From Candidatus Heimdallarchaeota archaeon (GTDB lineage Archaea > Asgardarchaeota > Heimdallarchaeia > Heimdallarchaeales > Heimdallarchaeaceae): a DNA stretch of 6,795 nucleotides. Under the pieces are notes generated by a model. The model made no database searches and was not told the DNA's origin. It saw only the letters and a list, made by a program, of their open reading frames with translations. The stretch lies in the NCBI GenBank assembly GCA_023139025.1, contig JAGLOH010000117.1:1-6795 (forward strand). The letters are read 5' to 3'. Position numbers and translations under genes: made by a program. Position 1 is the stretch's first letter; each line of letters starts with the position of its first letter. This document shows positions 1-5,889 of the stretch, piece by piece.

Positions 1-752
1 TCAGCTTTAGGTTTTTCCTTAACTTCAGCTCTAATATCTGTATATTTCTGTTTTAAGGCGTTTTTTTGAATTTCGAATATTTCTTTTGCACCTTTGACAG
101 CCAGATCTAAGCTTTCTTCAAATTGATCTAGAGTGAAAATTCCATCTAGTTGAAGTAAAGAAATTTCATCTAAAGTAGGTGCATATGCTACAGGCATATC
201 ACCCGAACCCTTTTGGTCTTCTAAATCATATAAATCTAGAACAACTTTATCATTAATTAATCCCGCAGCTACTGAGGAAACTATACCTCTCATTGGAACT
301 CCAGCATCAGCTAGAGCAACAGAAGCAGCTATTAAACTGGCACAACGAGTACCACCATCAGCTTGAAGTACTTGCATATATACATCTATAGCTGTTCTTG
401 GATATTTTTCTGTTAGAACAACTGAAGATAAGGAATTTGCAAGAACCATAGAAATTTCCTTTTCTCTCCTTGAGGGGGCTGGGCTTTTTCTGTCATTGAC
501 TGAAAAAGTTGACATTCGATAAAAGCATTGAATTAATGCTCTATCTGGTAATGCTCTGTGTTTTGGATGCAGTTCTCTAGGTCCATAGACCGCAGCAATA
601 ATAATGTTCTTTCCCATGCGAATTTCTGCGGAACCATCTGCATTCTTTAATACACCAATTTTAATACTTAAGGGGCGTAATTCGTCTAAATCTCGTCCAT
701 CTACTCTTTTTCCTTTTTCATCGATTAGCTGGACTGTTCCATCTCCTGCCAT
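1..752 (-). CDS. rrp41: Archaeal exosome catalytic subunit Rrp41 (3' end cut by window edge)
   Basis: This is the phosphorolytic 3'-5' exoribonuclease subunit of the archaeal exosome, of the RNase PH fold. In the family it forms a hexameric ring with Rrp42 and degrades or tails RNA in the cytoplasm. I translated it by hand from the ATG at 752-750, and 250 codons stay open to the window edge. Visible family motifs are RVDGRDLDELRP (residues 18-29), NADGSA, AAVYGPRE (53-60), the KSPAPSRRE segment with Arg95-Arg96 (phosphate/RNA binding in this family), YPRTAIDV, LQADGGTR (129-136) and GSGDMPVA (182-189). Asp185 in the last motif corresponds to the catalytic Asp of characterised archaeal Rrp41. 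The tail after about residue 225 is Lys/Glu-rich. Typical archaeal Rrp41 is about 240-250 residues, so only a few residues are missing. It starts 4 nt after the rrp4 stop, so it is surely co-transcribed. The family assignment is very secure. Confidence 0.97.
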   Translation of the reverse strand, partial: MAGDGTVQLIDEKGKRVDGRDLDELRPLSIKIGVLKNADGSAEIRMGKNIIIAAVYGPRELHPKHRALPDRALIQCFYRMSTFSVNDRKSPAPSRREKEISMVLANSLSSVVLTEKYPRTAIDVYMQVLQADGGTRCASLIAASVALADAGVPMRGIVSSVAAGLINDKVVLDLYDLEDQKGSGDMPVAYAPTLDEISLLQLDGIFTLDQFEESLDLAVKGAKEIFEIQKNALKQKYTDIRAEVKEKPKA

Positions 753-755
753 AAT

Positions 756-765
756 ATCACTTCTC
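756..765 (-). promoter_or_regulatory. Ribosome binding site of rrp41 embedded in the rrp4 stop
   Basis: On the minus strand GAGAAGTGAT lies 3 nt before the rrp41 ATG. It matches 7 of 9 positions of the archaeal consensus GGAGGTGAT (complement of the 16S rRNA 3' end, from general knowledge). Its TGA is also the rrp4 stop codon (759-757), so termination on rrp4 and initiation on rrp41 use the same bases, which suggests translational coupling. Confidence 0.55.
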
Positions 766-1458
766 ATTTTCTGTTTGACCGTTAGATAGCATATCGCGTA
801 TTCTGTCAGTTAATCCCTGTGTATGTGCTTCTAACTCTATTTTTGTAATTGATTCAATGGCCTTTATTTCATCTTCAGGCTTCTTTCCATGAATCCAAAT
901 TCTTCCATTTTGACCAGTTATAATTTGTGTTCTTGTAAGTCTTTTAACCATATTGATCATAGTACCCTTCTTTCCAATAACTCTAGGAATATGTGCTGCT
1001 TCAATCTCTATCACTCTTCCCCCTCTTAATTTTCCTAGTCCTCTCTCGTTTGTGAGTAATGAAGGATCTCTGGTTCTGTCAAAACTTGCAATTTTTGTTA
1101 GGATAATATCCCCAATATCGAATATTTTTCTGGTATCATCCTTTACTGGATCAAATCGTTTCTCTGTTGCATTATTGGCTAGTAATACCGCCGAATAAGG
1201 GGCGCCAACATCAACAATCCAATTAGTTAATCCAACTTCAATTATCTTACCGATTACTAGATCACCGGGTCTAGGGATATATTTACCTTTCAGAGATTTT
1301 ACCTGAATAAGCTCTCCTTTATCTTGAAAAAGACCTAAAAGTGTAGAGTAGTAGACGTTTCCCTTTCTTATGACGCCTTCGCCATATTTGAAATTACCTT
1401 CTGCTAGTAAATCACCTGGAATAACTATTTCATGATTCTTTACTTTAATAACGGACAT
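757..1458 (-). CDS. rrp4: Exosome RNA-binding cap subunit Rrp4
   Basis: This is the RNA-binding cap protein of the archaeal exosome. It sits on the Rrp41-Rrp42 ring and helps thread substrate RNA into the catalytic chamber (family knowledge). The 233 residues show the expected order. The N-terminal domain carries VIPGDLLAEG (12-21). An S1 RNA-binding domain follows at about 62-131, beginning GDLVIGKIIEVG and holding the VDVGAPYSAVL strand pair. A KH domain spans about 147-205, with IPRVIGKKGTMI (157-168) whose GKKG loop (162-165) is the RNA-contacting GxxG motif. The length is normal for the family. The ATG at 1458 is favoured because GTGAT lies 5 nt upstream and the N-terminus aligns with family members. 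It follows SBDS by 22 nt and precedes rrp41 by 4 nt. Csl4 is the alternative cap protein, but the S1-then-KH order identifies Rrp4. Confidence 0.97.
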   Translation of the reverse strand: MSVIKVKNHEIVIPGDLLAEGNFKYGEGVIRKGNVYYSTLLGLFQDKGELIQVKSLKGKYIPRPGDLVIGKIIEVGLTNWIVDVGAPYSAVLLANNATEKRFDPVKDDTRKIFDIGDIILTKIASFDRTRDPSLLTNERGLGKLRGGRVIEIEAAHIPRVIGKKGTMINMVKRLTRTQIITGQNGRIWIHGKKPEDEIKAIESITKIELEAHTQGLTDRIRDMLSNGQTENEK

Positions 1459-1463
1459 TATTA

Positions 1464-1468
1464 ATCAC
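1464..1468 (-). promoter_or_regulatory. Short ribosome binding site of rrp4 (GTGAT)
   Basis: On the minus strand GTGAT precedes the rrp4 ATG with a 5-nt spacer (TAATA). It matches the 3' half of the archaeal consensus GGAGGTGAT, while the GGAG half is poorly kept. The same GTGAT core precedes rrp41. Confidence 0.4.
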
Positions 1469-1480
1469 AATCTTTGTTAT

Positions 1481-2224
1481 TTATTCAGCAAGTCTTTCTA
1501 ATATTTTGACTTGCGCTTTTCCTTTAGTTCGCGAAGTTACTTGTTCCAAGAAATCTGCTTGAGTTCCAGATGGTATTTGGGTTACCATGGCTAAACTACC
1601 ATCTGATAACCATTCTTCTTGAATTAAATTGCCTGCAGATAGTACAAAACCATAAAGTGGTCCAGTATAATTTGGAGGTATTTTTATTGCTAATTTAACT
1701 GATTCCAGTCGAATAGGCATAATAGGTTTTAGTTGGTTGATAATTTCTAAAGCTTGATTTTTTGCTTCTTCCTTGTAATCAATATTAACTCCCAAATCAA
1801 GAATGGCCTTTTCTATCCTATCCTTGGGGATAGGAACATTTTCTCGTGGATTTATACAGTGAATATGAATGAAGGCAACAATTTCAATTCTCTTTTCTTT
1901 AAGAATTTCATTTCTCTGGTCAGCAGTTAATTGAAGTTTACCTTCTTTCAGAATTTTAACTGCAATTTCTCTTTCTGTCAACCCTTCAAAAGAAACTTCT
2001 AAATCATCTTTTGTTGCTTTAACTCCCCGCGATAAATTTTCATATACATCAAATACTTCAAATATATCGTCTATTTCAACCTCTTCCCCTTGTAATAACT
2101 TCCAAGCAGGTTCAGGATTGACAAGCAATTCATATCGCCTCCCATGTTTTTCAAAACGAACAATAGATTTTCCTCGTAAATCTATTCGTCTATCTATTGT
2201 AACACCTCTAAAATCTTTGCTCAT
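1481..2224 (-). CDS. Ribosome maturation protein SBDS (Sdo1 homologue)
   Basis: This is the archaeal Shwachman-Bodian-Diamond protein, which binds the large ribosomal subunit and in eukaryotes promotes release of the anti-association factor eIF6/Tif6. Starting at 2224 it has 247 residues. Domain I (FYSH) spans about 17-100, with GKSIVRFEKHGRRYELLVNP (18-37). Domain II, the helical domain, contains GKLQLTADQRNEIL (96-109) and INPRENVPIPKDRIEKAI (125-142). Domain III, ferredoxin-like, contains KPIMPIRLESVKLAIKIPP (166-184) and EEWLSDGS (203-210). These are diagnostic for SBDS. An ATG 16 codons upstream (2272) is open in frame, but that extension does not resemble the family and would start upstream of the transcription start predicted from the TATA box at 2285-2290. 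The first 16 residues even with the 2224 start exceed the usual N-terminus of family members I remember. The gene is first in the exosome operon. Confidence 0.96.
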   Translation of the reverse strand: MSKDFRGVTIDRRIDLRGKSIVRFEKHGRRYELLVNPEPAWKLLQGEEVEIDDIFEVFDVYENLSRGVKATKDDLEVSFEGLTEREIAVKILKEGKLQLTADQRNEILKEKRIEIVAFIHIHCINPRENVPIPKDRIEKAILDLGVNIDYKEEAKNQALEIINQLKPIMPIRLESVKLAIKIPPNYTGPLYGFVLSAGNLIQEEWLSDGSLAMVTQIPSGTQADFLEQVTSRTKGKAQVKILERLAE

Positions 2225-2228
2225 TTTT

Positions 2229-2237
2229 ACCACTCTC
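2229..2237 (-). promoter_or_regulatory. Possible ribosome binding site of SBDS
   Basis: On the minus strand GAGAGTGGT sits 4 nt before the ATG at 2224. It matches the archaeal consensus GGAGGTGAT at 5 of 9 positions, so it is weak, but its position supports the 2224 start over the upstream ATG at 2272. Confidence 0.35.
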
Positions 2238-2283
2238 GTGCAACATACTAACTTCGCTAATTTTGAGAACATTAAAAGCCAGA

Positions 2284-2291
2284 TTTATAAG
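2284..2291 (+). promoter_or_regulatory. Promoter of the THEP1-fpg pair (TATA box TTTATAAG)
   Basis: On the plus strand TTTATAAG would place the start site near 2313, giving a leader of about 39 nt that contains the GGAGG ribosome site of the NTPase gene. The upstream flank (AAAAGCCAGA) is a poorer BRE than the one on the opposite strand. An alternative is TTAATAAG at 2311-2318, but that would start transcription at about 2340, on top of the ribosome site, so I prefer the first. It shares its core with the divergent promoter. Confidence 0.45.
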
Positions 2292-2298
2292 ATTTTTC
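2284..2298 (-). promoter_or_regulatory. Promoter of the SBDS-rrp4-rrp41 operon (BRE plus TATA)
   Basis: Read on the minus strand, an A-rich BRE-like GAAAAATC (2298-2291) is followed directly by TTATAAA (2290-2284), a good archaeal TATA box. Archaeal transcription starts about 26 bases after the TATA centre, so initiation is expected near 2261. That leaves a leader of about 37 nt to the SBDS ATG at 2224. No comparable TATA-like sequence is seen closer to the gene. The start site is inferred from spacing. Confidence 0.55.
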
Positions 2299-2340
2299 AA
2301 GATTGAGAACTTAATAAGAAAGAAAAAACAAAGATTACAT

Positions 2341-2345
2341 GGAGG
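2341..2345 (+). promoter_or_regulatory. Strong Shine-Dalgarno of the THEP1 gene (GGAGG)
   Basis: GGAGG lies 6 nt before the ATG at 2352, the best ribosome binding site in the window. An out-of-frame ATG at 2339 overlaps it and is unlikely to be used. Confidence 0.75.
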
Positions 2346-2351
2346 ACAATT

Positions 2352-2864
2352 ATGCCAAATATCTTGATAACGGGATATCCAAGAGTAGGAAAAACCACCT
2401 TGATTAATAGAATTGTAGAAACAACAAAAAAAGAAGTTGTTGGATTTGTTACTAGTGAGATTAAGCTAAACAATAGAAGAGTAGGGTTTAATATTGAAAC
2501 ATTTTCAGGTCTTAAGCTACCTTTAGCCTCAAAGGAAAATCGACAAAGTTTGTATCGTGTAGCCAGCTATGGTGTTTATCTGGAAAATGTTGACACAATT
2601 GTTGATCAAGTCAAACAGGATATGGAAGAGTTTAGCTATGATTGGATTATATTGGATGAAATCGGAAAAATGGAACTTTTTTCCACTAAATTCAAACAAT
2701 TCGTTGAGAAGTGTTTAGAACAGAAATGTGTTTTAGGTACAATTATGATGAGAGATAATGATTTCACTAGTAAAACTAAAAATAGATTAGATACAATTGT
2801 TTATCAGCTCACAGAAAAAAATAGATCTCAAGCTGAAAAAGACATTATTAAGTTGATGATTTAA
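2352..2864 (+). CDS. THEP1/NTPCR-family nucleoside-triphosphatase
   Basis: This is a small P-loop NTPase of the THEP1 family (Pfam NTPase_1). Characterised members slowly hydrolyse ATP, GTP and other NTPs in vitro, and their cellular role is unsettled. The 170 residues match the usual length. Walker A is GYPRVGKTT (residues 8-16), with Arg11 where many members have Gly; the essential GKT is intact. GFVTSEI (31-37) and RRVGFNIET (42-50) are the typical family segment after the P-loop. Walker B is DWIILDEIGKMEL (97-109). The C-terminal TEKNRSQAEKDI (154-165) resembles the family's terminal Asn-Arg region. No membrane segment or signal peptide is seen, so it should be cytoplasmic. It is first of a two-gene unit: its TAA is immediately followed by the ATG of the DNA glycosylase, and it is divergent from SBDS. 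The family call is firm; the substrate is unknown. Confidence 0.92.
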   Translation: MPNILITGYPRVGKTTLINRIVETTKKEVVGFVTSEIKLNNRRVGFNIETFSGLKLPLASKENRQSLYRVASYGVYLENVDTIVDQVKQDMEEFSYDWIILDEIGKMELFSTKFKQFVEKCLEQKCVLGTIMMRDNDFTSKTKNRLDTIVYQLTEKNRSQAEKDIIKLMI

Positions 2865-3713
2865 ATGCCAGAAGGTCCAGAAGTTGAATGCACAAGATTT
2901 TCTCTAAGAAAGTTTGAAGGTAAGAAAATATTGAAAATAGAATTAACTAAACTTTCACAAAAATATAAAAAATATGAAGGAAAGCAAAAAATATTCGACG
3001 TATTTATTGGAAAAACAATAACAGAAATTGAAAGAAGGGGGAAATTTCTTATTTGGAATTTTGATTTCTCTAAAGTCATTCTTAATCATTTAGGAATGTC
3101 TGGACATTGGATTATCTCTGAAGGAGCAGATGTTCCAACTCAGATTATTCACCCTAAGATAAAAATTCTATTTAAAAATGAAAATAAGATTGCTGTTTTT
3201 GAAGATGCAAGAAATTTTGGACAGTTCAGAATTTATGATACCTATCAAGATGTAATAAATTATTTACCCATTAGAAATTTAGGTTCTGATGGACTGAAAG
3301 TTCCTTTCCCCCAAGAAGCATTTGCTGAAAAGCTTAAACTGAAAAAAAATGCAAACAAAGAAATTGGAAGAATTCTTCTTGATCAAACTTTAATCTCAGG
3401 AATAGGAAACATCTACAAATCAGAATCTTTAGCATTAGCGAAAATAAACCCTTTAAGATTAGTAAAAAAACTCAAACCTAAAGAAATAGAAAGGTTAGGA
3501 GCCTCAATTTCAATTATTCTTCACAAAGCTGTTGATTCCATGGGAAGTTCAATACAATCATTTAGAACATCTACTGGAGAAGAAGGTTCCGCTCAGAAAT
3601 GGCATAAGGTGTATGCAAAAGCAGGGATTGATTGTGAAAGCTGTGGTAATAAAATCATAAGGATTGTACAAGATAAAAGAAGTACCTTCTATTGCGAAAA
3701 ATGTCAAGTTTAG
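2865..3713 (+). CDS. mutM: Formamidopyrimidine-DNA glycosylase (Fpg/MutM type)
   Basis: This is a base-excision repair enzyme of the Fpg/Nei family. Family members remove 8-oxoguanine and other oxidised bases and cut the abasic site by beta/delta elimination. The 282 residues contain all key parts. Pro2 and Glu3 of MPEGPEVE are the nucleophile and acid. Lys60 in RRGKFLIW is the phosphate-contacting Lys. Met78 (NHLGMSG) and Arg116/Phe118 (DARNFGQ) form the void-filling triad typical of Fpg. The helix-two-turn-helix spans about 165-196, with Asn182 in SGIGNIYKSE. The C-terminal zinc finger is Cys257-x2-Cys260-x16-Cys277-x2-Cys280, with Arg272 before FYC. Gly4 in MPEGPE is Nei-like, but the triad favours Fpg. 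The start is fixed by the catalytic Pro2. It abuts the NTPase gene with zero spacing, implying translational coupling. The family is mainly bacterial and uncommon in archaea, so acquisition by transfer is plausible, though base composition matches its neighbours. Confidence 0.95.
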   Translation: MPEGPEVECTRFSLRKFEGKKILKIELTKLSQKYKKYEGKQKIFDVFIGKTITEIERRGKFLIWNFDFSKVILNHLGMSGHWIISEGADVPTQIIHPKIKILFKNENKIAVFEDARNFGQFRIYDTYQDVINYLPIRNLGSDGLKVPFPQEAFAEKLKLKKNANKEIGRILLDQTLISGIGNIYKSESLALAKINPLRLVKKLKPKEIERLGASISIILHKAVDSMGSSIQSFRTSTGEEGSAQKWHKVYAKAGIDCESCGNKIIRIVQDKRSTFYCEKCQV

Positions 3714-3740
3714 GAATTTGTTAAGCTGAGTGCAAAAAAG

Positions 3741-3748
3741 ATATAATT
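3741..3748 (+). promoter_or_regulatory. Promoter of the M28-like peptidase gene, probably leaderless
   Basis: ATATAATT is preceded by an A-rich BRE-like stretch (GCAAAAAAG, 3732-3740). Its centre lies about 25 bases before the ATG at 3769, which is the archaeal TATA-to-start distance, so the transcript may begin at or next to the start codon. In agreement, the 16 bases before the ATG are all pyrimidine and hold no ribosome binding site. Confidence 0.5.
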
Positions 3749-3752
3749 AGGA

Positions 3753-3768
3753 TTTTCTTTTTTTCTTT
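3753..3768 (+). terminator. T-rich tract after fpg, possible archaeal terminator
   Basis: Sixteen consecutive pyrimidines (14 T, 2 C) form a perfect tandem repeat of TTTTCTTT directly before the next ATG. Archaeal RNA polymerase terminates at U-rich tracts without needing a hairpin, so this could end transcripts of the THEP1-fpg pair. No stem-loop precedes it. It may equally be the pyrimidine-rich initiator zone of the next promoter. Confidence 0.35.
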
Positions 3769-5760
3769 ATGGATCTACAGGAACTTATTAACAAGATCGC
3801 TCATGAATTATCTGGAGAAAAAACAAAACGAATGACTAGTTTCTTGAGCTTGTATCATCGAATTCAAGCTAGTAAGGAATTTCATACAGCTGCTGAATTT
3901 CTACAGAAAGAACTAATAAAGCTTGGAGATGAAAATTCGTATATACACGGATACATAGCAGACGGTACAAAGCGATATTCTGAATGGGAAACACCAATTT
4001 CTTGGGATATTGAGGATGGGTCATTATATCTTGTTGAACCCATCAAAAAGGTACTTTGTCGCTTTTCAGAAGTTCCTAAGAGCATTTGTACTCATTCAAA
4101 ATCAGTAAATCTAACTTCTGAAGTAGTTCATGTTGGAGCAGGTAAAGAAGAAGATTTTGAAAACATAGATGTAAAGGGAAAAGTTGTTTTAACATCTGCA
4201 AGCCCAAGAACAATGATTGAAAGACTAGCAAAACATGGATCTATCGGTGTTATTGCGTATCCTTCTGAACAAAGAGCTCAGGGACATCAAGAAATGATAC
4301 AATATGTAGGTTTATGGCCTAATGCAGAAAATGTTGAAAAGTCAACATTTGGATTTTCTCTTTCCAGAAAACAAGCCTTGGAACTCATTGATTTCCTGAA
4401 TAAGGGAAAGAAAGTTATGATAAGGGGGGAAATCAAAGCTGAACTATATGAAGGAAAAATGCACGTATTATCCACTAAAATTGAGGGAAGCAAGTATCCA
4501 GAAGAAGAAATTATAATCATTGCCCACATCTGTCATCCAGCTCCTTCAGCAAATGATAATGCATCAGGAAGTGCATTATTGTTTGAGATATATAGAACAA
4601 TTAAAGCATTAATTGAAAAGAAAGAGATTGACCATCCTGAACGTACGATCAGATTCTTATGGGTACCAGAATTTAGTGGAACCATCCCTTGGATTGTAGA
4701 ACAAGAAAAAAGAGAAAATTTCAAACCAATTTTCTGTATAAATCTAGATATGGTTGGAGAACATCCTTCTCTCGTAGGTTTTCCTTTTACTGTAAATAAA
4801 ACAAGCATTTCGACACCATCGTTTCTTAATGATTTAATATCAGAGTGCATAGAAAATGTCAAAGACAATCCTCTAATTATAGAACAAGGAGGATGGCAGT
4901 TTCCTTGGAATTATAGAATTAAACCCTTTGCAGGTGGTTCAGACCATTTGTTGTTTAATGATGCACCTCTAAGAATTCCCTCAGTTATGTTTGGTCATCC
5001 CGATACTTTTCATCACACAAATCTTGATACAATTGAAAAAGTAGACCCAACAACATTGAAGAGAGTAGGAGCTGTTGCAACAAGTACAATTATTTCTTGT
5101 TGCTATAAGGACAAATTTTCAGAAGAAATGCAAGGTATTTTTCTTAAAGGATTAGAAAGAAGGAAGGGTTCATTCCTCAATATGATATTAAAGGAAATAA
5201 AACTGGTGAACAATCTAGATAAGGAAGAAAAGGAAGAAAGAGAATATCTGATTCAGTATGTTCATCTACCGTATTTGAAGTATGAAAGAAGGGGCTTGCA
5301 ATCGATTGAAGATCTATTTGGTAGTTTGAATACAGAAATAAGCGATTTACAAAGAAATGGTCTAAATCATTTTGAAAGTTCAATTCTTACCTTAACGAGA
5401 GAATTAGCAGGCGAAATAATAAGCAAAACAACTCAACAACTACTAGATAAGATACCAAAACGATTGTGGAAAGGACCATTTAATGCTAATATAATTTACA
5501 AATCTATGAGTAATCTAGATTCGTTAAAAGATGAATTAAAACTCTCTGAAAATCAGATTATGAATATTAAAGAACTATCGCAAAGCATGATGGCAAATTA
5601 TGGGGGATTAATGTTTGACACAATTAATCTCATTGATGATGAAAGAAGTGTTTTAGAAATTGTATTATATCTAAGCTTAGTGGAGTGGAAAATTATTGAT
5701 ATAAAAATTGTTGGAAGTTTTATAGAACTGATGGAAAAATTGGAGGTTATAAGTTTTTAA
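3769..5760 (+). CDS. M28-like zinc aminopeptidase, DUF4910 type
   Basis: This is a predicted co-catalytic-metal peptidase of the M28/DUF4910 group, probably cytoplasmic because no signal peptide or membrane segment is seen. Its 663 residues can be divided as follows. A helical N-terminus (1-60) contains YHRIQASKEFHTAAEFL. A PA-like insert (about 115-215) contains NIDVKGKVVL and GSIGVIAYP, flanked by the peptidase fold. The metal-site segments are AHICHP (His253, His256), ANDNASGS (Asp263), the likely catalytic Glu301 in VPEFSGT, CINLDMVGE (Asp327), GGSDHLLF (Asp392, His393) and FHHTNLD (His415/His416). Which His binds metal is inferred. The last 200 or so residues (450-663) are mostly helical, charged and unassigned. 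The ATG at 3769 is supported by a promoter at leaderless spacing. It lies 55 bases after fpg with its own promoter. The substrate is unknown; a deacetylase-like role on small molecules cannot be excluded. Confidence 0.85.
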   Translation: MDLQELINKIAHELSGEKTKRMTSFLSLYHRIQASKEFHTAAEFLQKELIKLGDENSYIHGYIADGTKRYSEWETPISWDIEDGSLYLVEPIKKVLCRFSEVPKSICTHSKSVNLTSEVVHVGAGKEEDFENIDVKGKVVLTSASPRTMIERLAKHGSIGVIAYPSEQRAQGHQEMIQYVGLWPNAENVEKSTFGFSLSRKQALELIDFLNKGKKVMIRGEIKAELYEGKMHVLSTKIEGSKYPEEEIIIIAHICHPAPSANDNASGSALLFEIYRTIKALIEKKEIDHPERTIRFLWVPEFSGTIPWIVEQEKRENFKPIFCINLDMVGEHPSLVGFPFTVNKTSISTPSFLNDLISECIENVKDNPLIIEQGGWQFPWNYRIKPFAGGSDHLLFNDAPLRIPSVMFGHPDTFHHTNLDTIEKVDPTTLKRVGAVATSTIISCCYKDKFSEEMQGIFLKGLERRKGSFLNMILKEIKLVNNLDKEEKEEREYLIQYVHLPYLKYERRGLQSIEDLFGSLNTEISDLQRNGLNHFESSILTLTRELAGEIISKTTQQLLDKIPKRLWKGPFNANIIYKSMSNLDSLKDELKLSENQIMNIKELSQSMMANYGGLMFDTINLIDDERSVLEIVLYLSLVEWKIIDIKIVGSFIELMEKLEVISF

Positions 5761-5802
5761 CTATTAAATTTGTGAAGACTGTTTTTAGCCTTCAAGTATC
5801 AA

Positions 5803-5812
5803 TTAACGTTAA
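5803..5812. promoter_or_regulatory. Perfect 10-bp palindrome upstream of the last gene
   Basis: TTAACGTTAA reads the same on both strands and lies about 50 bases upstream of the TATA box of the next gene. It could bind a dimeric regulator, but AT-rich palindromes of this size arise by chance, so this is a site to note, not an established operator. Confidence 0.15.
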
Positions 5813-5858
5813 AACGACCTTAGTTGGAACTTCCTACCTTTAGCAATGGTTTTATATG

Positions 5859-5866
5859 TATAAAAA
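5859..5866 (+). promoter_or_regulatory. Promoter of the coiled-coil protein gene, probably leaderless
   Basis: TATAAAAA is centred about 27 bases before the ATG at 5890, the canonical archaeal TATA-to-start distance, which would make the transcript leaderless. A second TATA-like TTTATATG sits just upstream (5851-5858) and would give a leader of about 9 nt. No Shine-Dalgarno is present before the ATG. This promoter decides the start codon, because an upstream TTG start would place the TATA box inside the gene. Confidence 0.55.
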
Positions 5867-5889
5867 CAAAAGTAACTTGTAGATTTAAG

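Noticed and set aside
1..3. TGA on the minus strand at 3-1 as the rrp41 stop
   Set aside because: It is one base out of the rrp41 frame; the frame leaves a partial codon GA at positions 2-1, so the gene continues outside the window.
604..789. Plus-strand open frame of 61 codons opposite rrp41/rrp4
   Set aside because: Antisense to conserved Rrp41 residues and across the operon junction; no support of its own.
953..1198. Plus-strand open frame of 81 codons inside rrp4
   Set aside because: It is antisense to the conserved S1/KH coding sequence, with no ribosome site, promoter or recognisable domain.
2225..2272. SBDS start at the upstream ATG 2272, adding 16 residues
   Set aside because: The extension does not resemble SBDS, it has no ribosome site, and the transcription start predicted from the TATA box (about 2261) lies downstream of that ATG.
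2861..3079. Minus-strand open frame of 72 codons opposite fpg
   Set aside because: Antisense to the catalytic N-terminus of the glycosylase; a composition artefact of A-rich coding sequence.
4533..4868. Minus-strand open frame of 111 codons inside the peptidase gene
   Set aside because: It lies opposite the metal-site motifs, which fix the plus-strand frame; no initiation signals.
5824..5889. TTG start at 5824 for the coiled-coil protein
   Set aside because: The added 22 residues encode the TATA box and look non-coding; the ATG at 5890 sits at leaderless distance from TATAAAAA.
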